Part shown: positions 32,326-40,322 of the stretch, piece by piece
How positions within the stretch are numbered: the stretch's first letter is position 1
How the letters are laid out: every line of letters starts with the position of its first letter
Origin: Glaesserella parasuis
Lineage (GTDB): Bacteria; Pseudomonadota; Gammaproteobacteria; Enterobacterales; Pasteurellaceae
Direction: 5' to 3'
Assembly: GCF_002015085.1 (NCBI RefSeq)
Contig: NZ_MUXW01000010.1
Span: 1-41,833 of the forward strand
Length of the DNA stretch: 41,833 nt
Notes under the pieces: model-generated
Told to the model about the DNA's origin: nothing
What the model saw: the letters and a program-made list of their open reading frames with translations, nothing else
Databases searched by the model: none
Program-made: the position numbers and the translations under genes

Positions 32326-32747
32326 TATCGGCAGTACTCACAATAAGACGTTGGGGTTTCCCATAGACGAATAAGACTAACAGGTAGTCCTTCCGTTGTG
32401 AGTGTGTCAAAAATGTATTTCGCCATCTGTTCCGCTGTGGTACGAGCAGGAATGCCAAAGGTTTTGGAATCGAGAGATTGAAGTAATGTGGCAACTTTGC
32501 ACTCTTTTTCACTCGTAGAATCGTAGATAAAGGCGTGATCCATTTTGTCGAGAATATGCTGTTTTACGACCGCTTTGAGATCACTGTAATCCATCACCAT
32601 ACCCGATTTAGCACCGCCCGTATGTAATTCGCCAGCAATCTCTACTTGTAAAGTATAGGTGTGCCCGTGCAGATTTTTACATTTGCCATCGTGACCGTCC
32701 AACATATGAGCCATATCAAAACTAAATTCTTTGGCGATTTTAAACAT
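32325..32747 (-). CDS. queD: 6-carboxy-5,6,7,8-tetrahydropterin synthase QueD
   Basis: QueD turns 7,8-dihydroneopterin triphosphate into 6-carboxytetrahydropterin, the first committed step of queuosine synthesis. It has 140 residues. The N-terminal FKIAKEFSFDMAHML supplies a zinc-binding histidine, CKNLHGHTYTLQVE the HxH pair, and the cysteine of GKCKNLHGH the catalytic thiol. The gene start overlaps the queC end by eight bases. Confidence 0.94.
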   Translation of the reverse strand: MFKIAKEFSFDMAHMLDGHDGKCKNLHGHTYTLQVEIAGELHTGGAKSGMVMDYSDLKAVVKQHILDKMDHAFIYDSTSEKECKVATLLQSLDSKTFGIPARTTAEQMAKYIFDTLTTEGLPVSLIRLWETPTSYCEYCR

Positions 32748-33399
32748 TGCTTTTTTCCTCTAAATATTCGTTTAACCCTTTTTCTCTCAACAAACAGCTT
32801 GGGCAAGTATGGCAACCACCTTCTACGCCAAGATAACAAGTGTGAGTATGAGTTCGGATATAGTCCAATGCCCCAAGTTTATCCGCTAACGCCCAAGTTT
32901 CTTTTTTCGTGAGATACATCAACGGTGTACGGATATTGAAGTTGTAATCCATCGCTAAATTAAGCGTTACGTTCATTGATTTAATGAATACATCTCGGCA
33001 ATCAGGATAACCACTAAAATCTGTTTCACATACGCCAGTATAAATGGTCTGGATCCCCTGACTTTTTGCATAAATGGCTGTGTAAAGTAGAAAAAGAGCA
33101 TTACGCCCATCTACAAAGGTGTTAGGGGTGTTGCCTGTCTGCTTAATTTCAGCTTGATCGTCCATTAAGGCATTAGCCGTAATGGCTTTTATCACAGATG
33201 TATCAATTAAGGTCTGTTTAACGCCAAGATCTTGAGCAATCCAACGGGCTTTATCTAATTCGATGGCGTGGCGTTGTCCATATTGAAAGGTGACGGCTTC
33301 GACATTTTCTTTGCCAAATTCTTTGATAGCAAGGAATAAACAAGTTGTAGAATCTTGTCCGCCTGAAAAAATCACGGCAGCTTTAGGTGTAGGTTTCAT
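32740..33399 (-). CDS. queC: 7-cyano-7-deazaguanine (preQ0) synthase QueC
   Basis: QueC converts 7-carboxy-7-deazaguanine and ammonia to preQ0 with ATP. The PP-loop AVIFSGGQDSTTCLFLA lies near the N-terminus (Ser12-Ser17) and the four zinc cysteines in CYLGVEGGCHTCPSCLLR near the C-terminus. From the ATG at 33399 (MKPTPKAAVIFSGG), behind CTAAGGAACACA, it has 219 residues; the open frame back to 33471 runs through the riboswitch and was rejected. First gene of the operon; expression is under a preQ1 riboswitch that covers the ribosome binding site. Confidence 0.95.
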   Translation of the reverse strand: MKPTPKAAVIFSGGQDSTTCLFLAIKEFGKENVEAVTFQYGQRHAIELDKARWIAQDLGVKQTLIDTSVIKAITANALMDDQAEIKQTGNTPNTFVDGRNALFLLYTAIYAKSQGIQTIYTGVCETDFSGYPDCRDVFIKSMNVTLNLAMDYNFNIRTPLMYLTKKETWALADKLGALDYIRTHTHTCYLGVEGGCHTCPSCLLREKGLNEYLEEKSNV

Positions 33400-33404
33400 T
33401 GTGT

Positions 33405-33442
33405 TCCTTAGTTTTTTTGCGTGGGAGGTTTGCGAACCACGA
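33405..33442 (-). promoter_or_regulatory. preQ1-I riboswitch controlling queCDE
   Basis: On the minus strand CGTGG pairs with CCACG around the loop TTCGCAAACCTC, followed by the A-rich tail CAAAAAAACTAAGG. This is the compact preQ1 class I aptamer. The CC of the loop can pair with the GG of the tail to form the H-type pseudoknot. That GG is also the ribosome binding site of queC (ATG six bases on), so ligand binding should shut off translation. Pattern recognised by eye; the gene context fits. Confidence 0.88.
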
Positions 33443-33453
33443 TTGAATAAATA

Positions 33454-33512
33454 AGCGGTACGATGTTGCAATATTTTTGCATTATCGCACCGCTGTGAAA
33501 GGCGACATTATA
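33454..33512 (-). promoter_or_regulatory. queC promoter -10 and upstream leader hairpin
   Basis: A perfect TATAAT lies on the minus strand at 33507-33512, with no good -35. Between it and the riboswitch an 18-base imperfect inverted repeat (33454-33494, arms ending in AGCGGT/ACCGCT, about 15 of 18 pairing plus a wobble) brackets TATTT. The arm ends are uptake-signal cores, so the hairpin may be a paired uptake sequence rather than a regulatory element. Confidence 0.45.
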
Positions 33513-33679
33513 ATGATTTTATCTTTTTTTGCGATTTTTCTTTTTATTATTTACTTATATTAAATAGTTACTCAATAAAACCTATATTTATCAAATTTTA
33601 GATGAGATTATAATGTGCCCCATCAAGAGCGATGTGATAAATCACTCGCAACATTTAACTATAAACAAAGGATAACAAA

Positions 33680-34552
33680 ATGAAAAAAGTTGCAAATGTT
33701 CATACTGCACCTGCAAAACACTGGGTAGGCAATGGGTTCCACGTTCAATCAATGTTTAGCTATAACGATACCGATAAAAATTTAGATCCGTTCTTATTGA
33801 TGGATTACAACCCACCTCGCCATTTTGATGGTGGACGCAAATCGGATTTTAGTGGTGTTGGCGAGCATCCGCATCGTGGTTTTGAAACCGTTACAATTGC
33901 GTATCAAGGCGAAGTTGCTCACGCGGATTCTTATGGTGGTGGCGGTACTATTGGGACAGGTGATGTGCAATGGATGACGGCAGGTTCAGGTGTAATGCAC
34001 GAAGAGTTTCACTCAGAACGTTTCTCAAGAGAAGGTGGAATGTTTGAGATGGTACAACTTTGGGTGAATTTGCCTAAAGCTCACAAAATGACAACACCAA
34101 AATATCAGGCGATTAAATCGGCAGATATTCCTGTCGTGCAACTTGGTGATAATGCTGGAATGGCTCGTATTATTGCGGGAGAGCTATCAAGTACTTCGGG
34201 AGTTGCTAGTACTTTTAGTCCGATTAATATGTGGGATGTGGTACTAAATGCAGGTAAAGTTCATACTTTTGCTGTACCAGAAAGCCATAATCTGATTATT
34301 TTGGTGTTAGATGGCACAGTACAAATTAATGGCGAGGACATTGCTCGTCGTGGTGAATTAGTGACCTTTGAACGTGGCGGCGCTGATGTTCTGATCGAGG
34401 CGAATAACGATGCTAAACTGTTAGTTCTTACGGGAGAGCCATTAAATGAACCTGTTGTAGGTTATGGTCCTTTTGTGATGAATAGCCGAGAAGAAATTAT
34501 TCAAGCTATGCGTGATGTACAAAGTGGGAAGTTTGGGCGGATTGATAGGTAA
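33680..34552 (+). CDS. Pirin family protein
   Basis: This 290-residue bicupin has the pirin metal site: VGEHPHRGFETVTI provides the HxH pair, and VQWMTAGSGVMHEEF the third histidine and the glutamate. The second cupin domain follows from about residue 170. Bacterial pirins bind iron and some have quercetin dioxygenase activity; the substrate of this one is unknown. The start follows AAAGGATAACAAA. It stands alone with wide gaps on both sides. Confidence 0.88.
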   Translation: MKKVANVHTAPAKHWVGNGFHVQSMFSYNDTDKNLDPFLLMDYNPPRHFDGGRKSDFSGVGEHPHRGFETVTIAYQGEVAHADSYGGGGTIGTGDVQWMTAGSGVMHEEFHSERFSREGGMFEMVQLWVNLPKAHKMTTPKYQAIKSADIPVVQLGDNAGMARIIAGELSSTSGVASTFSPINMWDVVLNAGKVHTFAVPESHNLIILVLDGTVQINGEDIARRGELVTFERGGADVLIEANNDAKLLVLTGEPLNEPVVGYGPFVMNSREEIIQAMRDVQSGKFGRIDR

Positions 34553-34902
34553 AAGATAGATTAAACTCTTATAATCAAGGCTTAAGAGCTGCTCTTCTTT
34601 ACTTTCGTTTTCATCCTTAGCTCTTGGTGATCGCTTAAGAGATCACCAAAATTAATTGATTCATTACTTGTTATTAGCTTTGAAGATACATTCCCAATTT
34701 TTGATTATTACATCATGTTAAAAAAATGAATAATATCTGTGATATGTGTTTATTTTTTCACAATGTATCTTAGAGTGAACTGAACGATAGACTTTTAGTA
34801 GGGGGTTTAGTAGGATTGGCAATAATACTTTATTGACAATATTCAAAGTTATATTGGATGAAGTGTAAAAGTATTTATATAGCTATATATCAAGGAGTCT
34901 TT
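34553..34902. other. pirin-pepB intergenic region (350 bases)
   Basis: No gene is visible. A perfect nine-pair hairpin, TTGGTGATC / GATCACCAA (34624-34649), has an eight-base loop; the tail AATTAATTGATT is a poor U tract, so it is at best a weak terminator for the pirin gene. A TATAAT occurs at about 34569 and a TTGACA at 34835, but neither has a well-placed partner. The rest is A/T-rich without recognisable features. Confidence 0.4.
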
Positions 34903-36201
34903 ATGAGTTCAATGCAAATCACGTTATCATTAACTGCCGCCCCTGAAGTTTGGGGAAAAAATGCAATTTTATCGGCAAACGATCAAGGTATGACAATTCA
35001 TCTGGTAAAAGATGAATTAACCACCATTCAACAAGCAGCTCGCAAAATCAAAAATCAGAACATTTTAAATGTTGCCTTAACAGGCGAAGGCTGGGGATTA
35101 GAGCAGTGTTGGGCGTTCCATCAAGGATTTGTTAGCGTGAAAAATGCAGGCTCAGTCACCTATCCTGCGTTAAATGAACAACAAACCGAATTTGATGCTC
35201 GCCTTGCGTGTAGCAGCTTTACTCGTGACATTATTAACGAACCATCTGACCGCTTAACCCCCGAAGTGTTGGCTCACAAAGCAGCTGAATTTATTTTACA
35301 CCAAGCCGATAAATATGTAGGCAAAGGTAAGGTTTCTTTTGAAATCGTTGCTCGTGAAGCATTAAATGAACGTGGTTATCACGGCATTTGGTCGGTTGGT
35401 AAAGGCTCTGCTCATTTACCTGCGATGTTACAACTTGACTATAACCCAACGGGCAACCCAGATGCACCAGTGTTAGCCTGTTTGGTCGGTAAAGGCATTA
35501 CCTTTGACACGGGCGGTTATAGCTTAAAACCAAGTGACAGTATGTCTACAATGCGTACTGATATGGGCGGTGCAGCTTTAGTCACAGGGGCGTTAGGTTT
35601 TGCTATTGCACGTGGCTTAAAACAACGTGTGAAACTCTATCTTTGCTGTGCAGAAAATATGGTGAGTAGCCGAGCATTCAAATTAGGGGATATCATTACT
35701 TATCGCAATGGCGTAACCGCAGAAGTGTTAAATACCGATGCAGAAGGGCGTTTAGTGTTAGCCGACGGTTTAATTGAGGCCAGCAAACAGAAACCGCAGT
35801 TTATTGTCGATTGTGCGACCTTAACAGGTGCAGCTAAAGTAGCGGTGGGTAATGACTACCATTCAGTGCTATCAATGGACGATCAATTAGTTGCCCGTTT
35901 ATTTGAGGCAGCCAAAGCCGAAAACGAACCTTTCTGGCGTTTACCGTTTGAAGAGTTCCACCGTGCTCAAATTTCATCTTCCTTTGCAGATATTGCCAAT
36001 ATCGGTTCTGTTCCTGTTGGTGCAGGCGCAAGTACCGCAACAGCCTTCTTATCCTATTTTGTGGAAAATTATCAGCAAAATTGGTTACACATTGACTGTT
36101 CTGCAACCTTCCGCAAAACTGCAAGTGATTTATGGGCAGCAGGTGCAACGGGGATTGGGGTGAAAACCTTGGGGAATTTATTACTCTCTTCTCATGAGTA
36201 A
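34903..36201 (+). CDS. pepB: Aminopeptidase B (peptidase M17)
   Basis: This two-metal leucine-aminopeptidase-family enzyme releases N-terminal residues from short peptides. It has 432 residues from the ATG at 34903 (MSSMQITLSLTAAPEVWG), behind CAAGGAGTCTTT. Metal and catalytic motifs are GKGITFDTGGYSLKPSDSM, MRTDMGGAA and the M17 signature NTDAEGRLVL. The short N-terminal domain (about 110 residues) and C-terminal pattern fit PepB rather than the longer PepA. The open frame to 34858 has no binding site. Confidence 0.93.
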   Translation: MSSMQITLSLTAAPEVWGKNAILSANDQGMTIHLVKDELTTIQQAARKIKNQNILNVALTGEGWGLEQCWAFHQGFVSVKNAGSVTYPALNEQQTEFDARLACSSFTRDIINEPSDRLTPEVLAHKAAEFILHQADKYVGKGKVSFEIVAREALNERGYHGIWSVGKGSAHLPAMLQLDYNPTGNPDAPVLACLVGKGITFDTGGYSLKPSDSMSTMRTDMGGAALVTGALGFAIARGLKQRVKLYLCCAENMVSSRAFKLGDIITYRNGVTAEVLNTDAEGRLVLADGLIEASKQKPQFIVDCATLTGAAKVAVGNDYHSVLSMDDQLVARLFEAAKAENEPFWRLPFEEFHRAQISSSFADIANIGSVPVGAGASTATAFLSYFVENYQQNWLHIDCSATFRKTASDLWAAGATGIGVKTLGNLLLSSHE

Positions 36202-36212
36202 TGGGAAAGATA

Positions 36213-36234
36213 AGTTGGGCATTAATGCCCAACT
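36213..36234 (+). terminator. Perfect 22-base palindromic hairpin between pepB and nsrR
   Basis: AAGTTGGGCAT and ATGCCCAACTT form a perfect palindrome centred on TA, 12 bases after the pepB stop. The stem is strong, but the tail (TATCAAG) has no U tract, so it may be a weak terminator, an mRNA end-protecting hairpin or an operator. It ends 11 bases before the nsrR ribosome binding site. Confidence 0.5.
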
Positions 36235-36255
36235 TTATCAAGTATGGAGGGAACT

Positions 36256-36699
36256 ATGCACCTAAGTAAATTTACTGATTATGCTTTTCGTGTATTGATG
36301 TATCTTGCTCATCATCAAGATGAGCTTCACACCATTCCGCAGTTAGCAGAATCGCTTCAAGTGTCGCAGAACCATTTGGTGAAAGTGGTGCATTTTATGG
36401 CAAAACAAGGGTGGCTAATCACCGCAAGGGGAAAAGGTGGCGGTATTAGAATTTCCTCTCTCATTCTCTCTATGGCTGTGGGCGAAGTGATTAGAACCTT
36501 GCAAGGCAATCCCAGATTGATAGATTGCAATTCTCCTGCGTGTATTTTAAAACCGCATTGTCACCTGAAATCTGTCTTAGATCACGCCCTTGAACATTTC
36601 TATCAATATTTGAATCAATATTCGGTTTCGGAATGTATTGGCTCTCAAAAGGTGATTAAAGGTATTCTATGCGGGAATACTACAGCAGATGGCTATTGA
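36256..36699 (+). CDS. nsrR: Rrf2-family nitric-oxide-sensing repressor NsrR
   Basis: This 147-residue Rrf2-family regulator has a winged helix (MHLSKFTDYAFRVLMYLA, VSQNHLVKVVHFMAKQGWL, RGKGGGIR). The iron-sulfur ligands of NsrR are at the same numbers as in E. coli: Cys91, Cys96 and Cys102 in DCNSPACILKPHCHL, and Asp8 in FTDYAF. NsrR represses nitric-oxide detoxification genes until nitrosylation of its cluster. The start at 36256 follows GGAGGGAACT. No NO-detoxification gene lies next to it. IscR and RirA are less likely because of the cysteine spacing. Confidence 0.85.
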   Translation: MHLSKFTDYAFRVLMYLAHHQDELHTIPQLAESLQVSQNHLVKVVHFMAKQGWLITARGKGGGIRISSLILSMAVGEVIRTLQGNPRLIDCNSPACILKPHCHLKSVLDHALEHFYQYLNQYSVSECIGSQKVIKGILCGNTTADGY

Positions 36700-36727
36700 G
36701 CAGAATATACATTATCTAAAATACATA

Positions 36728-36752
36728 GAGACACATTTTGTGCCTCTATAGT
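36728..36752. terminator. Bidirectional terminator between nsrR and tatC
   Basis: GAGACACA (36728-36735) pairs with TGTGCCTC (36739-36746), one G-U pair, over a TTT loop. The plus-strand tail is TATAGTTATTTATT and the minus-strand tail TATGTATTTTA, so it could end both convergent units. Confidence 0.65.
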
Positions 36753-36755
36753 TAT

Positions 36756-37508
36756 TTATTCAGATTGTGCTGTTGACTCTGTTTCATCATCTTTCGGCTG
36801 ATAAAAACGAGCAACCAGTAGTCCTAGTTCAAATAACAGACACATCGGCACAGCTAGTAATGTTTGAGAGAACATATCTGGTGGGGTAAGTAACATTCCG
36901 ATCACGAAAGCTGCCACAATAATGTAAGGACGCTTTTCTTTGAGATCTTCTGCTGTGGTTACGCCAGACCAACAAAGTAAAATGATCGCAACTGGCACTT
37001 CAAAACAGACACCAAAGGCTAAAAAGATAGTCAAAATGAAATCAAGATAGCTATTAATATCTGTTGCCATTACAACACCTTCAGGGGCTGTTTGGGTCAG
37101 GAAGCCAAAAATGAGCGGAAAGACTACATAATACGCAAATGCCACACCAATATAGAAAAGCAGAGAGCTTGAGATTAACAGTGGATAAACTAGCTTTTTT
37201 TCGTGTTTATATAATGCAGGTGCGATAAATGCCCAGACTTGATACAAAATATAAGGCACGGAAATAAATACTGCAACAATCGCCGTTAATTTTATCGGGG
37301 TGAAAAACGGTGTAACCACATTCGTGGCAATCATCGTTGCCCCTTCGGGTAAACGTTCAGTAAGTGGGCTAGAAAGTAATGTATAGATGTCATTTGCCCA
37401 ATAAACAAGGATACAAAAAATAACTAAAATACAAATAACCGCTCTTAACAAGCGGTTACGAAGCTCAATTAAATGGCTAATAAGGGGTTGAGATTCTTCG
37501 ACTGACAT
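36756..37508 (-). CDS. tatC: Sec-independent translocase subunit TatC
   Basis: TatC (250 residues, six membrane spans) binds twin-arginine signal peptides and forms the core of the Tat export system with TatB. The conserved N-terminal PLISHLIELRNRLLRAVI and the FGxxFExP-type FGVCFEVPVAIILL segment are present, as is the periplasmic TFFTPIKLT-like loop. Its ATG overlaps the tatB stop by one base. Two uptake-signal cores in inverted order (37437-37457) fall in the codons of the first membrane helix. Confidence 0.96.
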   Translation of the reverse strand: MSVEESQPLISHLIELRNRLLRAVICILVIFCILVYWANDIYTLLSSPLTERLPEGATMIATNVVTPFFTPIKLTAIVAVFISVPYILYQVWAFIAPALYKHEKKLVYPLLISSSLLFYIGVAFAYYVVFPLIFGFLTQTAPEGVVMATDINSYLDFILTIFLAFGVCFEVPVAIILLCWSGVTTAEDLKEKRPYIIVAAFVIGMLLTPPDMFSQTLLAVPMCLLFELGLLVARFYQPKDDETESTAQSE

Positions 37509-38056
37509 TATTTATCCTGTTTCGTTTTAGGCTCAACACTTGCAAGATCGTCATCTGGGGGATAATACGCCGTCAATTTATCCTCGTCTGCTTCAGCAAG
37601 TTCTGCAATGCGATCCGCTGAAAGCGTTTCGGTTTCAAACGGTGGGTTTTCGGTTTCTTTCTGCTGTTTAGCTTGTTGAGAAAGTTGCTGGCTCTCTTGC
37701 TCAATTTTATTTTGAATTTCATTAACTTGCTCTTGCGTCATGCTTTCAATTTGCCCTCTTGCTGAGTCTAAGTTAGCTTGCATTTTCTGTGCTGATTGTT
37801 TGAGTTCTTCTACGGTCTTGCTTAATTTGGGGGATAATTTACTTAAATTCAACTCTTCTGCTTTCTTAATGCTCTCTTGCAACTCTTGCAGTTTTAGCTC
37901 TTGAGAAAGCTCATTTTGAACGTTAGCTGCCAATCCTCGAATAGTACGAACCCAGCCCATCACTGTACGAATAGCAATAGGCAGGCGTTTCGGGCCTAGT
38001 ACCACTAAGCCAACGATAAACACCAAAACTAATTCAGAAAAACCTATATCAAACAC
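37508..38056 (-). CDS. tatB: Sec-independent translocase subunit TatB
   Basis: TatB (182 residues) partners TatC in signal-peptide recognition. It has one N-terminal membrane helix (FSELVLVFIVGLVVLGPKRLP with the invariant Glu8 and the GPKRLP hinge), then an amphipathic helix and a long K/E/Q-rich tail with coiled-coil character. It starts three bases after tatA, so the three tat genes form one unit. Confidence 0.95.
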   Translation of the reverse strand: MFDIGFSELVLVFIVGLVVLGPKRLPIAIRTVMGWVRTIRGLAANVQNELSQELKLQELQESIKKAEELNLSKLSPKLSKTVEELKQSAQKMQANLDSARGQIESMTQEQVNEIQNKIEQESQQLSQQAKQQKETENPPFETETLSADRIAELAEADEDKLTAYYPPDDDLASVEPKTKQDK

Positions 38057-38059
38057 GGA

Positions 38060-38284
38060 TTATGCCTGCTCTTTTTCTTTTGCTTTTTGTTCGGTAGATT
38101 CTGTGGCTTTTTGTTCTACTTTCTCAAATTCAGCGTCTTTAGCTTTGTCATCATTCATCGCTTTTTTAAAGCCTTTGATAGATTCGCCTAAGTCTGAGCC
38201 TAATCCGCGTAATTTTTTAGTGCCAAATAATAAGACAACTAATAAAACGATAATAACTAGATTCCAAATGCTAATACCACCCAT
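38060..38284 (-). CDS. tatA: Sec-independent translocase subunit TatA
   Basis: TatA (74 residues) assembles into the protein-conducting element. It begins MGGISIWNLVIIVLLVVLLF, followed by the FGTKKLRGLGSDLGESIKGF hinge and amphipathic helix and a charged tail. The start at 38284 follows AAGAGGTACACACA; the open frame back to 38356 adds 24 residues with no family match. tatA-tatB-tatC is an operon with no tatD nearby. Confidence 0.95.
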   Translation of the reverse strand: MGGISIWNLVIIVLLVVLLFGTKKLRGLGSDLGESIKGFKKAMNDDKAKDAEFEKVEQKATESTEQKAKEKEQA

Positions 38285-38627
38285 TGTGTGTACCTCTTTG
38301 TAAGAATAAAAAAATAAAAACGTCGTAATTATACGAGTTTTCTTGCTAGATGACACTTATTTTGTCGGATTTCGTAAGAATAAAAAAGAAGTAATTCTTC
38401 AAAATGTGGCGTTCATCACATTATTTTGCTTCAATATTAGTAAGAAAATCCTAAGTTTGTTTGATTTGTGAGCATTTGTTTGCAAGAAGCCGTACTTTTT
38501 AGTAAATCTCTAAAAAAATCCAACCGCTATCTTGCAAAAGGCGTTGGATAGTTTGTTATCCTATATTAAAATGTATACTTTTCCATAGTGGGCTATTCCA
38601 CTTCACTTTAACCACAGAGAACTTAAA
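38285..38627. promoter_or_regulatory. Divergent tatA / yidC intergenic region (343 bases)
   Basis: The region separates divergent tatA and yidC and must hold both promoters. ATCCAAC (38518-38524) and GTTGGAT (38543-38549) form a stem around an ACCGCT uptake core. A/T-rich TATATTAAAATG (from 38563) is a plausible -10 area for yidC. A small GTGG/CCAC hairpin lies about 30 bases before the yidC start. rpmH, rnpA and yidD, which usually precede yidC, are not here, and I see no other gene. Confidence 0.45.
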
Positions 38628-40268
38628 ATGAACTCAAACCGTAGTTTACTGATTATGGGTTTGTTGCTTGTTTCGTTCTTGATTTTTACGCAGTGGCAAC
38701 AGGACTATAATCCTGAGATCCAAGCACAAAAACAAGCGATGGCTCAAGCTCAAACACAACAAGTTGCAAATCAATCGAGTGATGTCCCCGCTTCATCTAA
38801 TGTGGCATCTATCAATGAGCAATCAACTAAAGGAAAAACCATTACTATTGAAACGGACGTATTACGTTTAACCGTAGATACTTTAGGTGGTGATGTGGTT
38901 GATTCTGATCTCTTAAAATATAACGCAGAATTAGACTCTAATACACCATTTGAATTGCTACAAGATAACGGCAAAGTGCTGTATGTGGCACAAAGTGGGT
39001 TAGTCGGTAAAAATGGGATTGATACCACAGCAGGTCGTGCTCAGTATCAAGCTACGGCAGAGAAATTTGCGTTAGCTGAAGGACAAAATGAGATTGATGT
39101 GCCATTAACATTTGAAAAAGATGATGTAGTTTATACCAAAACATTTACCTTAAAACGTGGTAGCTATAATGTAGCGGTGAATTATCACATCAAAAATGGT
39201 TCGGCAGAAACCCTTGAAGTTCAGCCTTATGGTCAACTTAAACATACTTTAGTTGAAAGTGCTGGCAATTTTGCAATGCCAACCTATACAGGTGGTGCTT
39301 ATTCATCTTCTGAAGTGAACTATAAAAAATATAGTTTTGATGAAATGGCAAAAGCTAACTTATCTGTAGATACTAAAGCAGGTTGGGCAGCTGTTTTACA
39401 GCATTATTTCGTATCGGCGTGGATCCCAAATCAAGATGCGGAAAATAATCTTTATACTCGCACAGGAAATGGCGTAGGCACTATCGGTTACCGTGGGCCT
39501 GCAACACAAGTTGCCCCTAATGGTGAAGCGACTATTATAAGCCATTTATGGACTGGACCGAAAGATCAAGCTGCAATGGCACAAGTGGCAAATAACTTTG
39601 ACTTAACCGTTGATTATGGCTGGGCGTGGTTCATTGCAAAACCATTATTCTGGCTATTAACATTCATTCAAAGTATTGTATCTAACTGGGGTTTAGCTAT
39701 TATCGGTGTAACCATTGTGGTGAAAACCATTCTATACCCATTAACAAAAGCTCAATATACCTCAATGGCGAAAATGCGTATGTTACAACCTCGCATTCAA
39801 GAGATGCGTGAACGTTTCGGTGATGACCGTCAGCGTATGAGTCAAGAAATGATGAAACTTTACAAAGAAGAAAAAGTAAACCCAATGGGCGGTTGCTTAC
39901 CAATTCTTCTTCAAATGCCAATTTTCATCGCATTATACTGGACATTTATGGAAGCGGTGGAATTACGCCACGCGCCATTCTTTGGTTGGATTCAAGATTT
40001 ATCGGCACAAGATCCATACTACATTTTCCCTCTATTAATGGGGGGGTCAATGTACTTGTTACAAAAAATGTCGCCGACTCCAATTGCTGATCCTGTACAG
40101 CAAAAAGTGATGAACTTTATGCCTGTGATGTTTACTGTGTTTTTCCTATGGTTCCCATCAGGCTTAGTACTTTACTGGTTAACCTCTAACTTAATTACGA
40201 TTGCACAGCAGTGGTTGATTTATCGTAATTTAGAGAAGAAGGGGTTACACACTCGTGTTAAAAAGTAA
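38628..40268 (+). CDS. yidC: Membrane protein insertase YidC
   Basis: YidC (546 residues) inserts membrane proteins alone or with SecYEG. It has the Gram-negative layout: an N-terminal span (LLIMGLLLVSFLIFTQW), a large periplasmic beta-domain (about 60-340) and the conserved five-span core with the cytoplasmic MRMLQPRIQEMRERFGDDRQ region and NPMGGCLPILLQMPIFIALY. The C-terminus is LITIAQQWLIYRNLEKKGLH. The start follows CAGAGAACTTAAA. The gene is divergent from tatABC and separated from its usual rpmH-rnpA partners. Confidence 0.96.
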   Translation: MNSNRSLLIMGLLLVSFLIFTQWQQDYNPEIQAQKQAMAQAQTQQVANQSSDVPASSNVASINEQSTKGKTITIETDVLRLTVDTLGGDVVDSDLLKYNAELDSNTPFELLQDNGKVLYVAQSGLVGKNGIDTTAGRAQYQATAEKFALAEGQNEIDVPLTFEKDDVVYTKTFTLKRGSYNVAVNYHIKNGSAETLEVQPYGQLKHTLVESAGNFAMPTYTGGAYSSSEVNYKKYSFDEMAKANLSVDTKAGWAAVLQHYFVSAWIPNQDAENNLYTRTGNGVGTIGYRGPATQVAPNGEATIISHLWTGPKDQAAMAQVANNFDLTVDYGWAWFIAKPLFWLLTFIQSIVSNWGLAIIGVTIVVKTILYPLTKAQYTSMAKMRMLQPRIQEMRERFGDDRQRMSQEMMKLYKEEKVNPMGGCLPILLQMPIFIALYWTFMEAVELRHAPFFGWIQDLSAQDPYYIFPLLMGGSMYLLQKMSPTPIADPVQQKVMNFMPVMFTVFFLWFPSGLVLYWLTSNLITIAQQWLIYRNLEKKGLHTRVKK

Positions 40269-40274
40269 TTTTAT

Positions 40275-40304
40275 AACATGGGAACAAAGAATTGTTCCTA
40301 TGTT
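40275..40304 (+). terminator. Hairpin after yidC
   Basis: AACATGGGAACA pairs with TGTTCCTATGTT (12 pairs, one G-U) over AAGAAT, six bases after the yidC stop. The tail GTATTTAAA is a poor U tract. It covers the first ATG of the rsmJ open frame, which argues against that start. Confidence 0.6.
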
Positions 40305-40322
40305 GTATTTAAACCTCATGAT

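Noticed and set aside
36213..36234. NsrR operator
   Set aside because: The palindrome lacks the ATGCATTT-type half-sites described for NsrR in E. coli, so it is listed only as a hairpin.
40278..40322. Upstream ATG start of rsmJ
   Set aside because: It lies within a 12-pair hairpin after yidC, and the added residues do not match the family.
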